Shown here: positions 6,532 to 15,219 of the stretch, piece by piece | Position numbering within the stretch: position 1 is the stretch's first letter | How the letters are laid out: each line of letters begins with the position of its first letter | The notes under the pieces: model-generated | The model's database searches: none | Told to the model about the DNA's origin: nothing | What the model saw: the letters and a program-made list of their open reading frames with translations, nothing else | Made by a program: the position numbers and the translations under genes | DNA from: JADGRF01 sp036382515 | Lineage (GTDB): Bacteria; Myxococcota_A; Polyangia; Polyangiales; JAFGIB01 | Length of the DNA stretch: 64,000 nucleotides | Assembly (NCBI GenBank): GCA_036382515.1 | Contig: DASVHQ010000119.1 | Location: 4,463 to 68,462, forward strand | Reading direction: 5' to 3'

Positions 6532-9417
6532 TCAGAACGGGGTACCGAGGTGGAAGTAGTACTGCGTGAGGCCCCCGTCGCCGAAGCCGTGCGCGATGCC
6601 CAGGCGGATCGTGACGATCACTCGGTACGTGATCTCGATCTGTGTGAACAGCTCCGCTCCGGAGCCGACGAGGAAGTGCGAGAGCTCTAGCCGACCCGAG
6701 GTGGCGTCGCCCACGTCGGTGAAGACGTCGGCGTACAGGCGGCGCAGGTATGCCGGCAGCGTGTACACGCCGAGCTCGGGTGCGAAGAGCGGGAAGCGGT
6801 ACTCCACCTGCAGCTGATGGAACTGCGTGCCGCTGCGGAAGCCCTGCGGGTAGCCGCGCAGCGCATCGCCCGCGATGTTGGGGATCGCGCCGAAGACCGC
6901 AAAATCGTAGAGCGAGATGAACGGCGAGCTCTGTGGGAAACCGCCGATCGAGAACACACCCGCGCGACCTGGATCGCCGCCGCTCTCGCCGCCGGCATAG
7001 CGGATCGCCAGTACGTGTAGCGCGGCCCACGGCATGGCGATGAACTGACGCAGCGCCCAGCGCACCGAGACCGTGTGCAGGTCGCGGCCCATGATCGGAT
7101 CGGTGACGCCGACACGCAGCGCAAGGTTGCGACCGCCCGATGGGCTCACGTCGTAGGCCTCGCGCGTGACGTCCGAGTAGCGGTAGCCGAGACCAGCGCT
7201 GGGCATGAACCCGAGCTCCGGCAGCGTGGGAGGTGGGTCGTTGGGATCGATCGCACCGCCGAACGGGCGCGCCTTGCCCACGTGCGTCAGCGTGTAGTCG
7301 AAGTCGAGGGTCTGCGACTTCAGCACTGACGGGAACGTGTACGACAGCGCCACGCTGCCGCCGATGCCATCCTCGATCCAGCGGCGTGATTTTCCGCCGA
7401 TGCTCAGATCGTAACGAGCGCTCAGCTCGCGAAAGATGCGCAGCGAAGGGTAGAGCGGCGAGCGGCCGTAGCTGTACGAGAGCGAAACGCTGGGGTCGCC
7501 GCTGTCGATGCTCACGGCCGTCTGCAGCGCGTAGTGATGAAAGCCGGCGATGTCGGCTCCACCGACGCTCACGCTGACCTCGGTGCCGAGCGCACCGTCT
7601 CGAACTTCGAGTTGGTAGTTGTGCGGGGGCAGCGTGGGCAGCGGGTTGTAAGCGTGCACGGGCAACGCCTGGTCCACAGGCGGTGGGGCAGCCGTTGGGC
7701 GCGGGTCTGCGAATGGCTCGGCCAGTCGCACCGGCACGCTCGCGAGCGCTAGCGTGCGCAAGCCGAACCCCAGGTCGGTGTAGCTCACGTACGCGAGTGT
7801 CTTGCCATCCGGCGAGACGGCGGGCTGATACGCGCCGCTGACCACGTTCGTGATCTGGTAGGTGAGCCCCGTGCCCAGGTCGTATGCATACACGTTCGCG
7901 ACGCCGCTGCGGTCGGAGCTGAAGTACACGCGCGCGCCATCGGGTGACCAGGTGGGGCCGCTGTCCTGCGCGCGATCATGCGTCAGCTCGCGCACGCTGC
8001 CGCTGTCGCGGTCGAGCAGCAGGATGTCGCGGTAGCCACCCGTGCGCCACGCGCTCCACGCGATCTGTTTGCCGTCGGGCGAGTAGCGCGGCGTGAACAC
8101 TTGCTCGAACGGCCGCGAGTGAAAAACCACGTGGTGCGTTGCGTCGACGTCGTCGAGGCGGGCTTCCTCGAGCTGCGAGCTGCCATTGGCTTGCGTCACG
8201 AACACGACGTCGCGCCCGCCCGGTGAGACATCCGGTTGGCTTGCGCGCAGCCCGTGGCTGAGTCGCTCGCTGTCACCGCTCTCGAGGTCCAGGCGAAACA
8301 AGTCGTGCAGTGAGTAGATGTCGCGGTACGGCGCGTACTGGCTGTAGACGATGGACTTTCCGTCCGGGTGCGGGCTGAGCGCAGCCTCGCCGGCCGTGCG
8401 CGTCAGCAGCGTGCCGTCGGGCGTGCGGATGCGTCCGGATGAGCGACCATCCTGCGCGTAGTACGCGAGCCGGCCGTCGCGCAGGTAGCGCGGGCTGCGG
8501 GTGAGATCCGCGTGCCGCGCCAGCTCGCTGCCCTCCACGACACCGACCGCTTCGATGCGCGCGCGTTGCGCTGCGTAGCGTGCGGTCAGCGCCTGCCGAA
8601 ACTGCTCGTAGAGCTCCACGAACGTGAAGCCCGTGGCCCGCTTGGCGATGCGGTTGAGGCCGAAGGGGATCGCCTGTCGGCCGTAGTCCCGCCCAATCCG
8701 CGAGAGCGCCTCGGCTCCGTAGCGTTCCGCGATGAACCCGATGAAGCGCGAGCCATAGACGTAGGGGATGTCACCGTGTGGCCAGCGGACCGGATCGTTG
8801 CTGATCTGCGCGAGCGTCATCAGCCGGCCGGACAGCGCGTCCATGCGCAGGACCATGTCGACGATCGACGAGCGCTCGCGGCCGGCCGAGGTGCGGGCCG
8901 ATTCCTCGAACACCGCCAGGCCCTCGATGAACCAGCGCGGCTGGACGGCGTTGGGCGCCGCGGTCTTGCCGAGGATCGCGTTCACCAGCGCAGGCAGCCC
9001 ACCGATCTGGTCCAGGTGCAGGATGTGTGTGTGCTCATGTGTGACAAGCGTGCTGATCCAGTCGTCGTAGTCGCCTATCGTGGACAGGTCATCGGGCGCC
9101 GAGGCGAACAGGCGGATCTCGTTGCGCGGGATGACGCCTGCGCTGCCGTTGGCGTCGTCGGTTTCATCCGTGAGCAAGATCAGCGTGCGTTGGCTGGCGC
9201 GGTAGCCGAGCGCTGCCGTCAGATTGGTGGTTGCGCGTTCGGCGGCGTTCGCCAGGCGCTGTGCCAGTGGCTCCAGCGGCTCGTGGTAGGTGATTTCGAA
9301 GTGCTCCGTGCGCAGCGCGTGCCAGCGCAGGCGTGGATCGGGTGCCTGGGCGTGCACGCCAGCGGGCCCCAAGAGCCCCCAGACCACGACCCACAGCCAA
9401 CGCGCCGGACGAAGCAA
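6532..9417 (-). CDS. Outer-membrane protein: metallopeptidase-like, TolB propeller, beta-barrel
   Basis: A 961-residue exported protein. Residues 1-23 are a signal peptide (cleavage after HAQA). Residues about 30-290 form a peptidase-MA-like gluzincin domain with H127-E128-H129-T130-H131 (HExxH) and the downstream WFIEGLAVFEE that supplies a third ligand, Glu165. Residues about 300-580 contain repeated PD40/TolB propeller blades such as YSPDGKQIAWS and WSPDGARVYFSS. The last about 360 residues look like an Omp85/surface-antigen-type beta-barrel (GYRYSDVTREAYDVSPSGGR) ending in phenylalanine, the outer-membrane insertion signal. The protein may therefore be a barrel-anchored periplasmic or surface protease or binding protein. 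It is monocistronic, with a 245-base divergent region to the FHA gene. Substrate unknown. Confidence 0.85.
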   Translation of the reverse strand: MLRPARWLWVVVWGLLGPAGVHAQAPDPRLRWHALRTEHFEITYHEPLEPLAQRLANAAERATTNLTAALGYRASQRTLILLTDETDDANGSAGVIPRNEIRLFASAPDDLSTIGDYDDWISTLVTHEHTHILHLDQIGGLPALVNAILGKTAAPNAVQPRWFIEGLAVFEESARTSAGRERSSIVDMVLRMDALSGRLMTLAQISNDPVRWPHGDIPYVYGSRFIGFIAERYGAEALSRIGRDYGRQAIPFGLNRIAKRATGFTFVELYEQFRQALTARYAAQRARIEAVGVVEGSELARHADLTRSPRYLRDGRLAYYAQDGRSSGRIRTPDGTLLTRTAGEAALSPHPDGKSIVYSQYAPYRDIYSLHDLFRLDLESGDSERLSHGLRASQPDVSPGGRDVVFVTQANGSSQLEEARLDDVDATHHVVFHSRPFEQVFTPRYSPDGKQIAWSAWRTGGYRDILLLDRDSGSVRELTHDRAQDSGPTWSPDGARVYFSSDRSGVANVYAYDLGTGLTYQITNVVSGAYQPAVSPDGKTLAYVSYTDLGFGLRTLALASVPVRLAEPFADPRPTAAPPPVDQALPVHAYNPLPTLPPHNYQLEVRDGALGTEVSVSVGGADIAGFHHYALQTAVSIDSGDPSVSLSYSYGRSPLYPSLRIFRELSARYDLSIGGKSRRWIEDGIGGSVALSYTFPSVLKSQTLDFDYTLTHVGKARPFGGAIDPNDPPPTLPELGFMPSAGLGYRYSDVTREAYDVSPSGGRNLALRVGVTDPIMGRDLHTVSVRWALRQFIAMPWAALHVLAIRYAGGESGGDPGRAGVFSIGGFPQSSPFISLYDFAVFGAIPNIAGDALRGYPQGFRSGTQFHQLQVEYRFPLFAPELGVYTLPAYLRRLYADVFTDVGDATSGRLELSHFLVGSGAELFTQIEITYRVIVTIRLGIAHGFGDGGLTQYYFHLGTPF

Positions 9418-9662
9418 ATCGGACCTCGACGCGAAACCCTACTACTTGCGCATGCGTTCCGTGTGCTCTTCGTGGGGCGCGCGGCCGCCGCGTGCGGCCA
9501 CCTGCAGCCGGCCGGAACTGTCGCTTGTGTGCCCGCGCGCTGGAACCAAGCCTTGACCTGGACCCCTCGGAACTCTTAACTTATTTCGCTGGACCCGCAG
9601 CTTCGTCTCCGGGTCCTGGGCGACGCGGGCCGAACTTGATCGGGCCTGCCCGGCTCTTGTCC

Positions 9663-10583
9663 ATGAAGCACTACGCGATGCGTTTCATCTCGGGGAAGTA
9701 CCAGGGGGGCGAGTTCCCTCTGCCGGACAATTCCGAAATCATCGTTGGGCGCTCGAGTGAGCTCGACATGGTGCTGGTCGAAGACATGGTCTCGCGGCGT
9801 CACGCGAAGATCACGGTGAGCGCCGAGCAAGTGAGCATCCAGGACATGGGCTCGACCAACGGCACCTTCGTGAACGGCGAGCGCATCAAGCGCGCAAACC
9901 TGAACGATGGTGACCGCGTGTTGATCGGGACGAGCATCATCAAGCTGGTCACCTCCGACGTCGCCGCCGTGGCTGCACCTGGCGCGAAGAAGCTGCAAGA
10001 GGTGGCCGCCCACCGTCGGACCAATCAGGTGCGCAGCATGTCCGGCGCCATCGACGAGGTGCCGCTGCCCGATCTGCTGCAGCTCTTCGGCTCGTCGCGC
10101 AAGACGGGCGTGCTCGTGGTGAAGACCGACACCGACATCGGCAAGGTCTACCTCGAGAAGGGCATCATCATCCTGGCGACCATCAACGACTCGGGCCAGC
10201 TGCCGCCGGAGAAGTGCATCCATCGCATCATCACGTGGCGCCACGGCACGTTCTACATGGAGCCTGCGGAAGAGGGTGCGCTGCCCAGTCGCATGAAGAT
10301 GTCTTGCGAGGGCGCGCTCATGGAAGGCATGCGCATCTTCGACGAGGTCAACCGCGTCGAGTTGCCATCGATGCTCTCGCGCATTGCCCTGGTGCGCCCG
10401 CTCACGGCGAAGCTGCGCGACCTCACCGCCGACCAGCTCGACGTGCTGCAAGTGGCGCTGCACCAGACGCAGATCGAAGCGGTGTTCAACAACTGCGGGC
10501 TCGACGACATCGTGATCGCGCAGTGCTTCGGCGTGTTGATCAACAACGGCTATCTCAAGGTCACGCCGCCAGCGGCCGTTTGA
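9663..10583 (+). CDS. FHA domain plus PATAN (DUF4388) signalling protein
   Basis: A 306-residue cytoplasmic protein. Residues 8-100 are a forkhead-associated domain with the full phosphothreonine-binding set (IVGRSSELDM, VSRRHAKI, GSTNGTFVNGERI). Residues about 120-235 match the PATAN/DUF4388 module (LPDLLQLFGSSRKTGVLVV, YLEKGIIILA), common in delta-proteobacterial and cyanobacterial signalling proteins. The C-terminal about 70 residues are helical and carry a DxxDVLQVAL stretch. It probably relays Ser/Thr-kinase signals, though no kinase is encoded nearby. The ATG at 9663 starts exactly where FHA homology begins. It converges on the next gene with only 7 bases between stops. Confidence 0.85.
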   Translation: MKHYAMRFISGKYQGGEFPLPDNSEIIVGRSSELDMVLVEDMVSRRHAKITVSAEQVSIQDMGSTNGTFVNGERIKRANLNDGDRVLIGTSIIKLVTSDVAAVAAPGAKKLQEVAAHRRTNQVRSMSGAIDEVPLPDLLQLFGSSRKTGVLVVKTDTDIGKVYLEKGIIILATINDSGQLPPEKCIHRIITWRHGTFYMEPAEEGALPSRMKMSCEGALMEGMRIFDEVNRVELPSMLSRIALVRPLTAKLRDLTADQLDVLQVALHQTQIEAVFNNCGLDDIVIAQCFGVLINNGYLKVTPPAAV

Positions 10584-10590
10584 AGGCAGC

Positions 10591-12081
10591 TCAGGGCTGC
10601 CGTTCGAACACGAGCCACGTCCCGTGGTGCGCGCGCAGTTGGAAGTGCCGCAGCATGATCTCGGTGAACTTGGGCGGTGCGTTGCGCGCGAACACCAGCT
10701 GGTAACCCTGCGCCAGCAGGTCGCGTACCGAGTGCGGCTCCGCGAGTCGCACGCTCGCCTTGTACCGGACCGGCACCAGCGGCAGGTGCCACAGGTGCGG
10801 GCTCAGGCCGCCCTTCTGCAGTTGATAGTAGAAGACCTCGTGCCGATGCAGCTCGGGGAAGCACTCGGGATCGAGATAAGCGGATGTGTCGTCGAAGGCC
10901 ACGGATGCGACTTTGCGCTCGGGCGCGAGCTTGGCGACGAGCGGCAGGATCTCGGCGGATTCGCGCGCGACTTGCGCTTGCAAGAGGGATGCGTCGAGCG
11001 TGAGCGCGAGAGCGGAAGCGACCACGACCGAGCGAGCCGCACGCCCCAGCGCGAAGCAACCGGCCATCGCCGCGAGCTGAAAGTACACCAGCGCCGCGAC
11101 GCGCAGGTTGAAGTACGAGTAGCGACCGACCCAGAACGGTAGGAAGAAGCAAGCGGTCAGCAGGCCCAAGAGGCGCAGCACATCGCGGCGGTCGAGCACG
11201 TTGGTGCGTCGCGCGCTGGCGAGCGCTGCGAGCAGGCCCAGCCAGACCACCGCGTGCCAGGTGGCGCCGTGGCTGGCGCGCATGCCGGAGAAGATCTGTC
11301 GCAAGTAGTGGAGCGCGACCTCGGGGCCGAGCCAGTGCAGCTGGGAATTCGTGCTGCGGTAACAGAACACTTGCCACAGCACGAGCAGTGTCGACGCCAG
11401 GCACGCGGGGAGCAGCCGCATGCGTGCGAGCGTGGCCGAGCTTCGGGTGAGCGCAGCCTCGCACACCGCCATGCCGACGTAGGCCAAGACGCAGAACGGG
11501 TGGAAGAGCAGGATGACCAGCAATAGCCCCATGTGGCCGCACAGCTGCAGCGCGGTCCAGCGCGCGGTCGCGGCCGCGCGTAGCTGCTCCAGCGCGATCA
11601 GCAGTAGCGGTAAAGCGATGAGGTAGTTCAACAAGCCGTGGAAGTATTCCTGGTGCGTCGCCCACGGCAGCACCAGCAGCAAGCCCCACGGGGTGTGGGC
11701 GAAGCGTCGCGCCGCGCTCGCCACGAAGCCCGCCAGCAGGACGAAGTACGCGCTGACCAGCAACCGCCCCGCCGTGTCCAGCCCGAACACCGGCCCCAGC
11801 AGGCGCAGGACCCAGTAGCAGCCCGAGTATGGTTCAAGGTGCAGCTGCCACTCGTAATACCGGGACCAGATGTGCGCGCCATCGCCTTGCAGCACGGAAG
11901 CGATGAAGAGGTGTTGCGGATAGTCCTGCATCGGCAGCGCCGCGCAGGCCCAGACCGGCCACAAGCACAGCCCCAGCAGCACGAGCGTGCACACCTTGAA
12001 GATGCGGTCTTGCCCGGGGTCGCGGCGCGCCGGTGTCGGTGACGGGCACGTTCTGCCCGGGTCGTGCGCGCCAAGCGTCAT
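10591..12081 (-). CDS. Polytopic membrane protein, glycosyltransferase-C-like
   Basis: A 496-residue protein with about ten hydrophobic segments. After the first segment comes PMQDYPQHLFIAS. A DYPxHL loop of this kind is seen in large uncharacterised membrane proteins related to GT-C glycosyltransferases, where an acidic residue in the first periplasmic loop binds the lipid-phosphate sugar donor. The C-terminal about 110 residues are soluble. The first 29 residues are polar, so translation might begin a little downstream. A second large membrane protein is transcribed divergently 140 bases away and may be functionally linked. Function is not established. Confidence 0.6.
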   Translation of the reverse strand: MTLGAHDPGRTCPSPTPARRDPGQDRIFKVCTLVLLGLCLWPVWACAALPMQDYPQHLFIASVLQGDGAHIWSRYYEWQLHLEPYSGCYWVLRLLGPVFGLDTAGRLLVSAYFVLLAGFVASAARRFAHTPWGLLLVLPWATHQEYFHGLLNYLIALPLLLIALEQLRAAATARWTALQLCGHMGLLLVILLFHPFCVLAYVGMAVCEAALTRSSATLARMRLLPACLASTLLVLWQVFCYRSTNSQLHWLGPEVALHYLRQIFSGMRASHGATWHAVVWLGLLAALASARRTNVLDRRDVLRLLGLLTACFFLPFWVGRYSYFNLRVAALVYFQLAAMAGCFALGRAARSVVVASALALTLDASLLQAQVARESAEILPLVAKLAPERKVASVAFDDTSAYLDPECFPELHRHEVFYYQLQKGGLSPHLWHLPLVPVRYKASVRLAEPHSVRDLLAQGYQLVFARNAPPKFTEIMLRHFQLRAHHGTWLVFERQP

Positions 12082-12221
12082 GCCAGGTCGCGATGGTAGC
12101 CCACGCTCGCGTGTGCGGATACCGCGCGCACCGTGAACGCATGCCGCGAGCCTCCAGGTCAGGCTTGCATGGGCAGCTTTTTCCTTGGGGCAGCGCGCTT
12201 GTTCGGGGCACGCTGTGCGAG

Positions 12222-14315
12222 ATGCTTGTGAGGATCCGCGCGCGCTTGGCTTCGCTCCTTCCGGCAGGCCTCGTGCTCTACGCCGGTGTGCTCGCGTGGC
12301 GCCCGCTCGACGAAGCCGACGTGTTCTTCCATCTCACGCTCGGGCGTGCGGTGCTGCGGCATGGCGCGCGTATGGTGCCCGAGCCGACTGCCTTCACGGA
12401 CTTCACGGACCCGGCGGTCGCAGCAGAGTGGGGCTGGAGCGTGCTGTCGTACGCTGTCCAGCGCCTCGGCGGATTTTCGGCGCTGAGTCTGCTCGGGGTG
12501 CTGCTGTCGATGGCTGCCGCATTCACGCTGCTGCGCTTGGTGCGCGGCTACGCCAACGCCGAGCAGCGCTTCATTCAGGTGTTTGTGGCCCTGCTCGTGA
12601 TCTGCGCCGTGCAGGCTCGCGTCGCGGTGCGACCGCAGCTGCTGCTGCTCGTCGGTCTGCCGGTCTATCTCCTGCTCACGCGCTCCTACGCGCGCGCGCC
12701 CTTGCCGCAGCGCCTCCGACTTGGGCTTGGGCTCGTCGCCGGCGTCGTGGTGTGGGCTCAGTTTCACGGCAGCTTCGTGCTGGCACCGGCGATCTTCGTG
12801 ATTCAGGTGGCACGCAGACCAAGCGCCGCAGAACGAGCAACGCTGCGCGTCGACGGCCTGATCTTGCTACTGCTGCTCATGGCCATGGGCACGAGCGCTT
12901 ACGGGCCCGACATCGCGCACTTCATCGGCTCGCATGCCGCGGGCGACGCGCCGCGCTTCGTCGCCGAGATGGCCGCCACGACCTGGCCGATGCTCGATCC
13001 CGCGGCCTCGCCGTTCGTCGCCGCCTACTGGCTCTTGTTGCTCACGGGCGCGGCCGGCATCGTGATCGCGCGCTCGCTGTTCTGGCGCGAGCTTCTGCTC
13101 TCCGCCCTCGGCGGCGCGCTGCTTGCCACGGCCAATCGTTTCGTCTCCGAGGCGGCGATCCTGGCCGTTCCGCTGGCGGCGCGCGCGAGCACGGTGATCG
13201 CCGCGCACCTGCAGCCAATCGCGGGCGTGGCGCAGCAACGTGTCGTAGTCGGCTTGCTCACGGCGCTCGGGACCGGGCTGCTCTGGTCGACGGCCAGCAG
13301 CATGCATGAGCTGCGTTGGCCCGTCGGGCGCCTCGGTTTGGGCGTCGGCGCGTTCCCCACGCAAGCGCCTGGCGTGCTGACCGGGCTGCCCGCGGGCACG
13401 GCCGTGTTCACCGACTATCCGAGCAGCGCGCCCCTCGGCTTTCTCGTCGATGGCCGGTTGCGCACCTTCGTCGATGGGCGCACGCCCCTGTACTTCGACG
13501 ACACTGACTTTGCCGTGGAACGCGAGATGCTGCGCGATGGGCAGGCGATGCGCAACGGCCTGGCGCGCTATCACGCGCGCGCTGCCGTGGTGCGCCGCGA
13601 CAGTCAGGCTTGCGTCGAGCTGGCTCGTCTGTGGCCGGTAGCGCTGGTCGAGCCGCTGTACACGACCTTCGTCGCCGACGCCCCGCCGCGACCGCTCACG
13701 ACCATTCGCCCTTGTGGCCCGCGCTACGTCGAGACCGAGTCCTGCGCCCACCCGTCGCTCCTCGGGGCAGACATCGCCGTGGTGCGCGCTTCCGGCGCGC
13801 CCGAGCTGGCGCACTTTCTACGCATCGAGTCCGTGCTGCGCTGTGGTGGTGACGCGCGTTCGGCGCTTGGTGCGCTCGCAGCGCTCGCACCTTCGGCACG
13901 CGCGTACGGCCACGCGTTCGGACGGGTGCGCGCACAGGCCCTGATGCAAGCTTCTCGCTTCGACGAGGCAGCCGAGCTGATGATCGAGCTTCTGCGCTCC
14001 GGCGACGACGGAGCCGTCAACCTGTTGCGGACATCGACGGCCGGAGGCATGCCGCTCGGGCTGGTGGCGCGCGTGCTCATGGCTTACGTGAAAGAGAAGA
14101 GCGACGACACGGACGTCGGTGTGCGCGCGGTCCTGGCCGACGTGTGCGCGCGCATCGGTGACGTCGAGTGCGCACGCTTCAACGCGGCGCGCGTTGCGGT
14201 GCGTGGTCGACGAAGCGAGGCGCTGCAGTGGATCGCGCAGCACCATCCGTCGGCGCGCGTGCGCAACGACGCACGGCGCTGGCTCGAGCTGCTGTCCGCG
14301 AGCCCGGCGCCGTAG
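12222..14315 (+). CDS. Large polytopic membrane protein with soluble C-terminal domain
   Basis: A 697-residue protein whose first about 400 residues hold roughly ten membrane segments. A conserved-looking first loop (PLDEADVFFHLTLGRAVLRHG, then AAEWGWSVLSYAVQRLGG) resembles the donor-binding loop of GT-C-type membrane enzymes. The region at about 410-540 (TDYPSSAPLGFLVDGRLRTFVDGRTPLYFDD) is a soluble domain. The final about 150 residues are Ala-rich helical hairpins that could be degenerate TPRs. ATG 12222 begins directly at the hydrophobic segment; the frame extends upstream but without a membrane signal. It is the divergent partner of the gene at 10591. Function is not established. Confidence 0.6.
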   Translation: MLVRIRARLASLLPAGLVLYAGVLAWRPLDEADVFFHLTLGRAVLRHGARMVPEPTAFTDFTDPAVAAEWGWSVLSYAVQRLGGFSALSLLGVLLSMAAAFTLLRLVRGYANAEQRFIQVFVALLVICAVQARVAVRPQLLLLVGLPVYLLLTRSYARAPLPQRLRLGLGLVAGVVVWAQFHGSFVLAPAIFVIQVARRPSAAERATLRVDGLILLLLLMAMGTSAYGPDIAHFIGSHAAGDAPRFVAEMAATTWPMLDPAASPFVAAYWLLLLTGAAGIVIARSLFWRELLLSALGGALLATANRFVSEAAILAVPLAARASTVIAAHLQPIAGVAQQRVVVGLLTALGTGLLWSTASSMHELRWPVGRLGLGVGAFPTQAPGVLTGLPAGTAVFTDYPSSAPLGFLVDGRLRTFVDGRTPLYFDDTDFAVEREMLRDGQAMRNGLARYHARAAVVRRDSQACVELARLWPVALVEPLYTTFVADAPPRPLTTIRPCGPRYVETESCAHPSLLGADIAVVRASGAPELAHFLRIESVLRCGGDARSALGALAALAPSARAYGHAFGRVRAQALMQASRFDEAAELMIELLRSGDDGAVNLLRTSTAGGMPLGLVARVLMAYVKEKSDDTDVGVRAVLADVCARIGDVECARFNAARVAVRGRRSEALQWIAQHHPSARVRNDARRWLELLSASPAP

Positions 14316-14346
14316 CTGGCGGTGCGTGTGCCCGCGGCGCGCGTGC

Positions 14347-14863
14347 TCAGCCTGGCTCGGCGTGCTCGTTCCAGGCGCGCTGCAGAGCCGCAAGCAGCAC
14401 TTCGGGCGACTGCGCTCCGACCACGGCGTAACGTCGGTCGATCACGAACGCGGGCACGCCCTCGAGCCCGCGCGAACGGCCCGCCGAGGCCGTAACCATT
14501 TGCGAAGTGCAAGAGCCGATGTGCATCGAACGAGTTGCCCGGCTTGGCGCGATCGAAGCGGTAGTCGAGCCCCTCCTGCGCCGCCAACGCGGTGAACCGT
14601 GCGTGGGAGGCCTCGGCCTGCGCGCGACTCATGCCGTAGCGCTGGACGAGCAGGTCATCGACGCTGCCGTCGAAGACCGCGGGCGCGCTCGGGTCGAGCT
14701 GATGGCTGCGCCAGCGCACTCGCACGTGATCACTGTGCTCGAAGTCCGCCAGCGCGCGTTCGAGGCGCCGCTTGCCGATGTAGCACCACGGGCAGTACAG
14801 GTCCGACCAGACCTCGAGCTCGAGCGTCCTGCGCTCCGTGGTGCGCGCGCTGCCGCCACTCAT
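14347..14863 (-). pseudogene. FrnE-type DsbA oxidoreductase, internal deletion plus frameshift
   Basis: The first about 125 codons encode a normal FrnE/DsbA thioredoxin-fold start: VWSDLYCPWCYIGKRRLE with the CPWC active site, then GNSFDAHRLLHFANGYGL. The frame then loses homology near 14466-14490. The typical C-terminus (GLEGVPAFVIDRRYAVVG, QSPEVLLAALQRAW) resumes immediately in another frame and stops at 14347. About 60 residues of the helical insertion are missing at the join. In its own frame the ORF would read on into Arg-rich nonsense. Its start overlaps the PilZ gene stop by ATGA, so it was the third gene of the RNase E/G operon. An assembly or sequencing deletion would look the same. 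Confidence 0.75.
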
Positions 14864-15219
14864 CCTTCCGAGTCACCGTGCTTGGTTAGCAGGCGCTCGA
14901 GCAGGTGCTGGGAGTACTGGCTGACCTTGGTGAACACCACACCCATGCCGGGTGGGTCGTCCTGGATGCGCACTACCTTGCCGACGCCTTCGATGGTCTC
15001 GAGATCGTCCATGATCACGGTGAACTTCAAGTTCACCTCCGTGCCCACCGGCAACGGATCGGCTCGCTTCACGAACGCACCGGTCTTCGAGATGTTCGTG
15101 ACGTACTCGCGGATGAAGTCGTCGAACGACTCGAACTCCTTGTTGATCGTCACGCGCGCTTCGCGGCGCTTCTGCTCGCTGCCCTGGTCGCCGCTGTCCT
15201 GTTCGCTGTCGGAGCTCAT
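14860..15219 (-). CDS. PilZ domain protein (myxobacterial TIGR02266-like)
   Basis: A 119-residue single-domain protein. KRREARVTI is a degenerate c-di-GMP-binding RxxxR box, FIREYVTNISKTGAFV the second PilZ motif, and GKVVRIQDDPPGMGVVFTKV the closing strands. It belongs to the small PilZ subfamily I recall as TIGR02266, common in Myxococcales; some members do not bind c-di-GMP. The ATG at 15219 shares one base with the RNase E/G stop (TGATG); a GTG one codon earlier would give a GTGA overlap. Either way it is coupled to the RNase gene. Confidence 0.85.
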   Translation of the reverse strand: MSSDSEQDSGDQGSEQKRREARVTINKEFESFDDFIREYVTNISKTGAFVKRADPLPVGTEVNLKFTVIMDDLETIEGVGKVVRIQDDPPGMGVVFTKVSQYSQHLLERLLTKHGDSEG

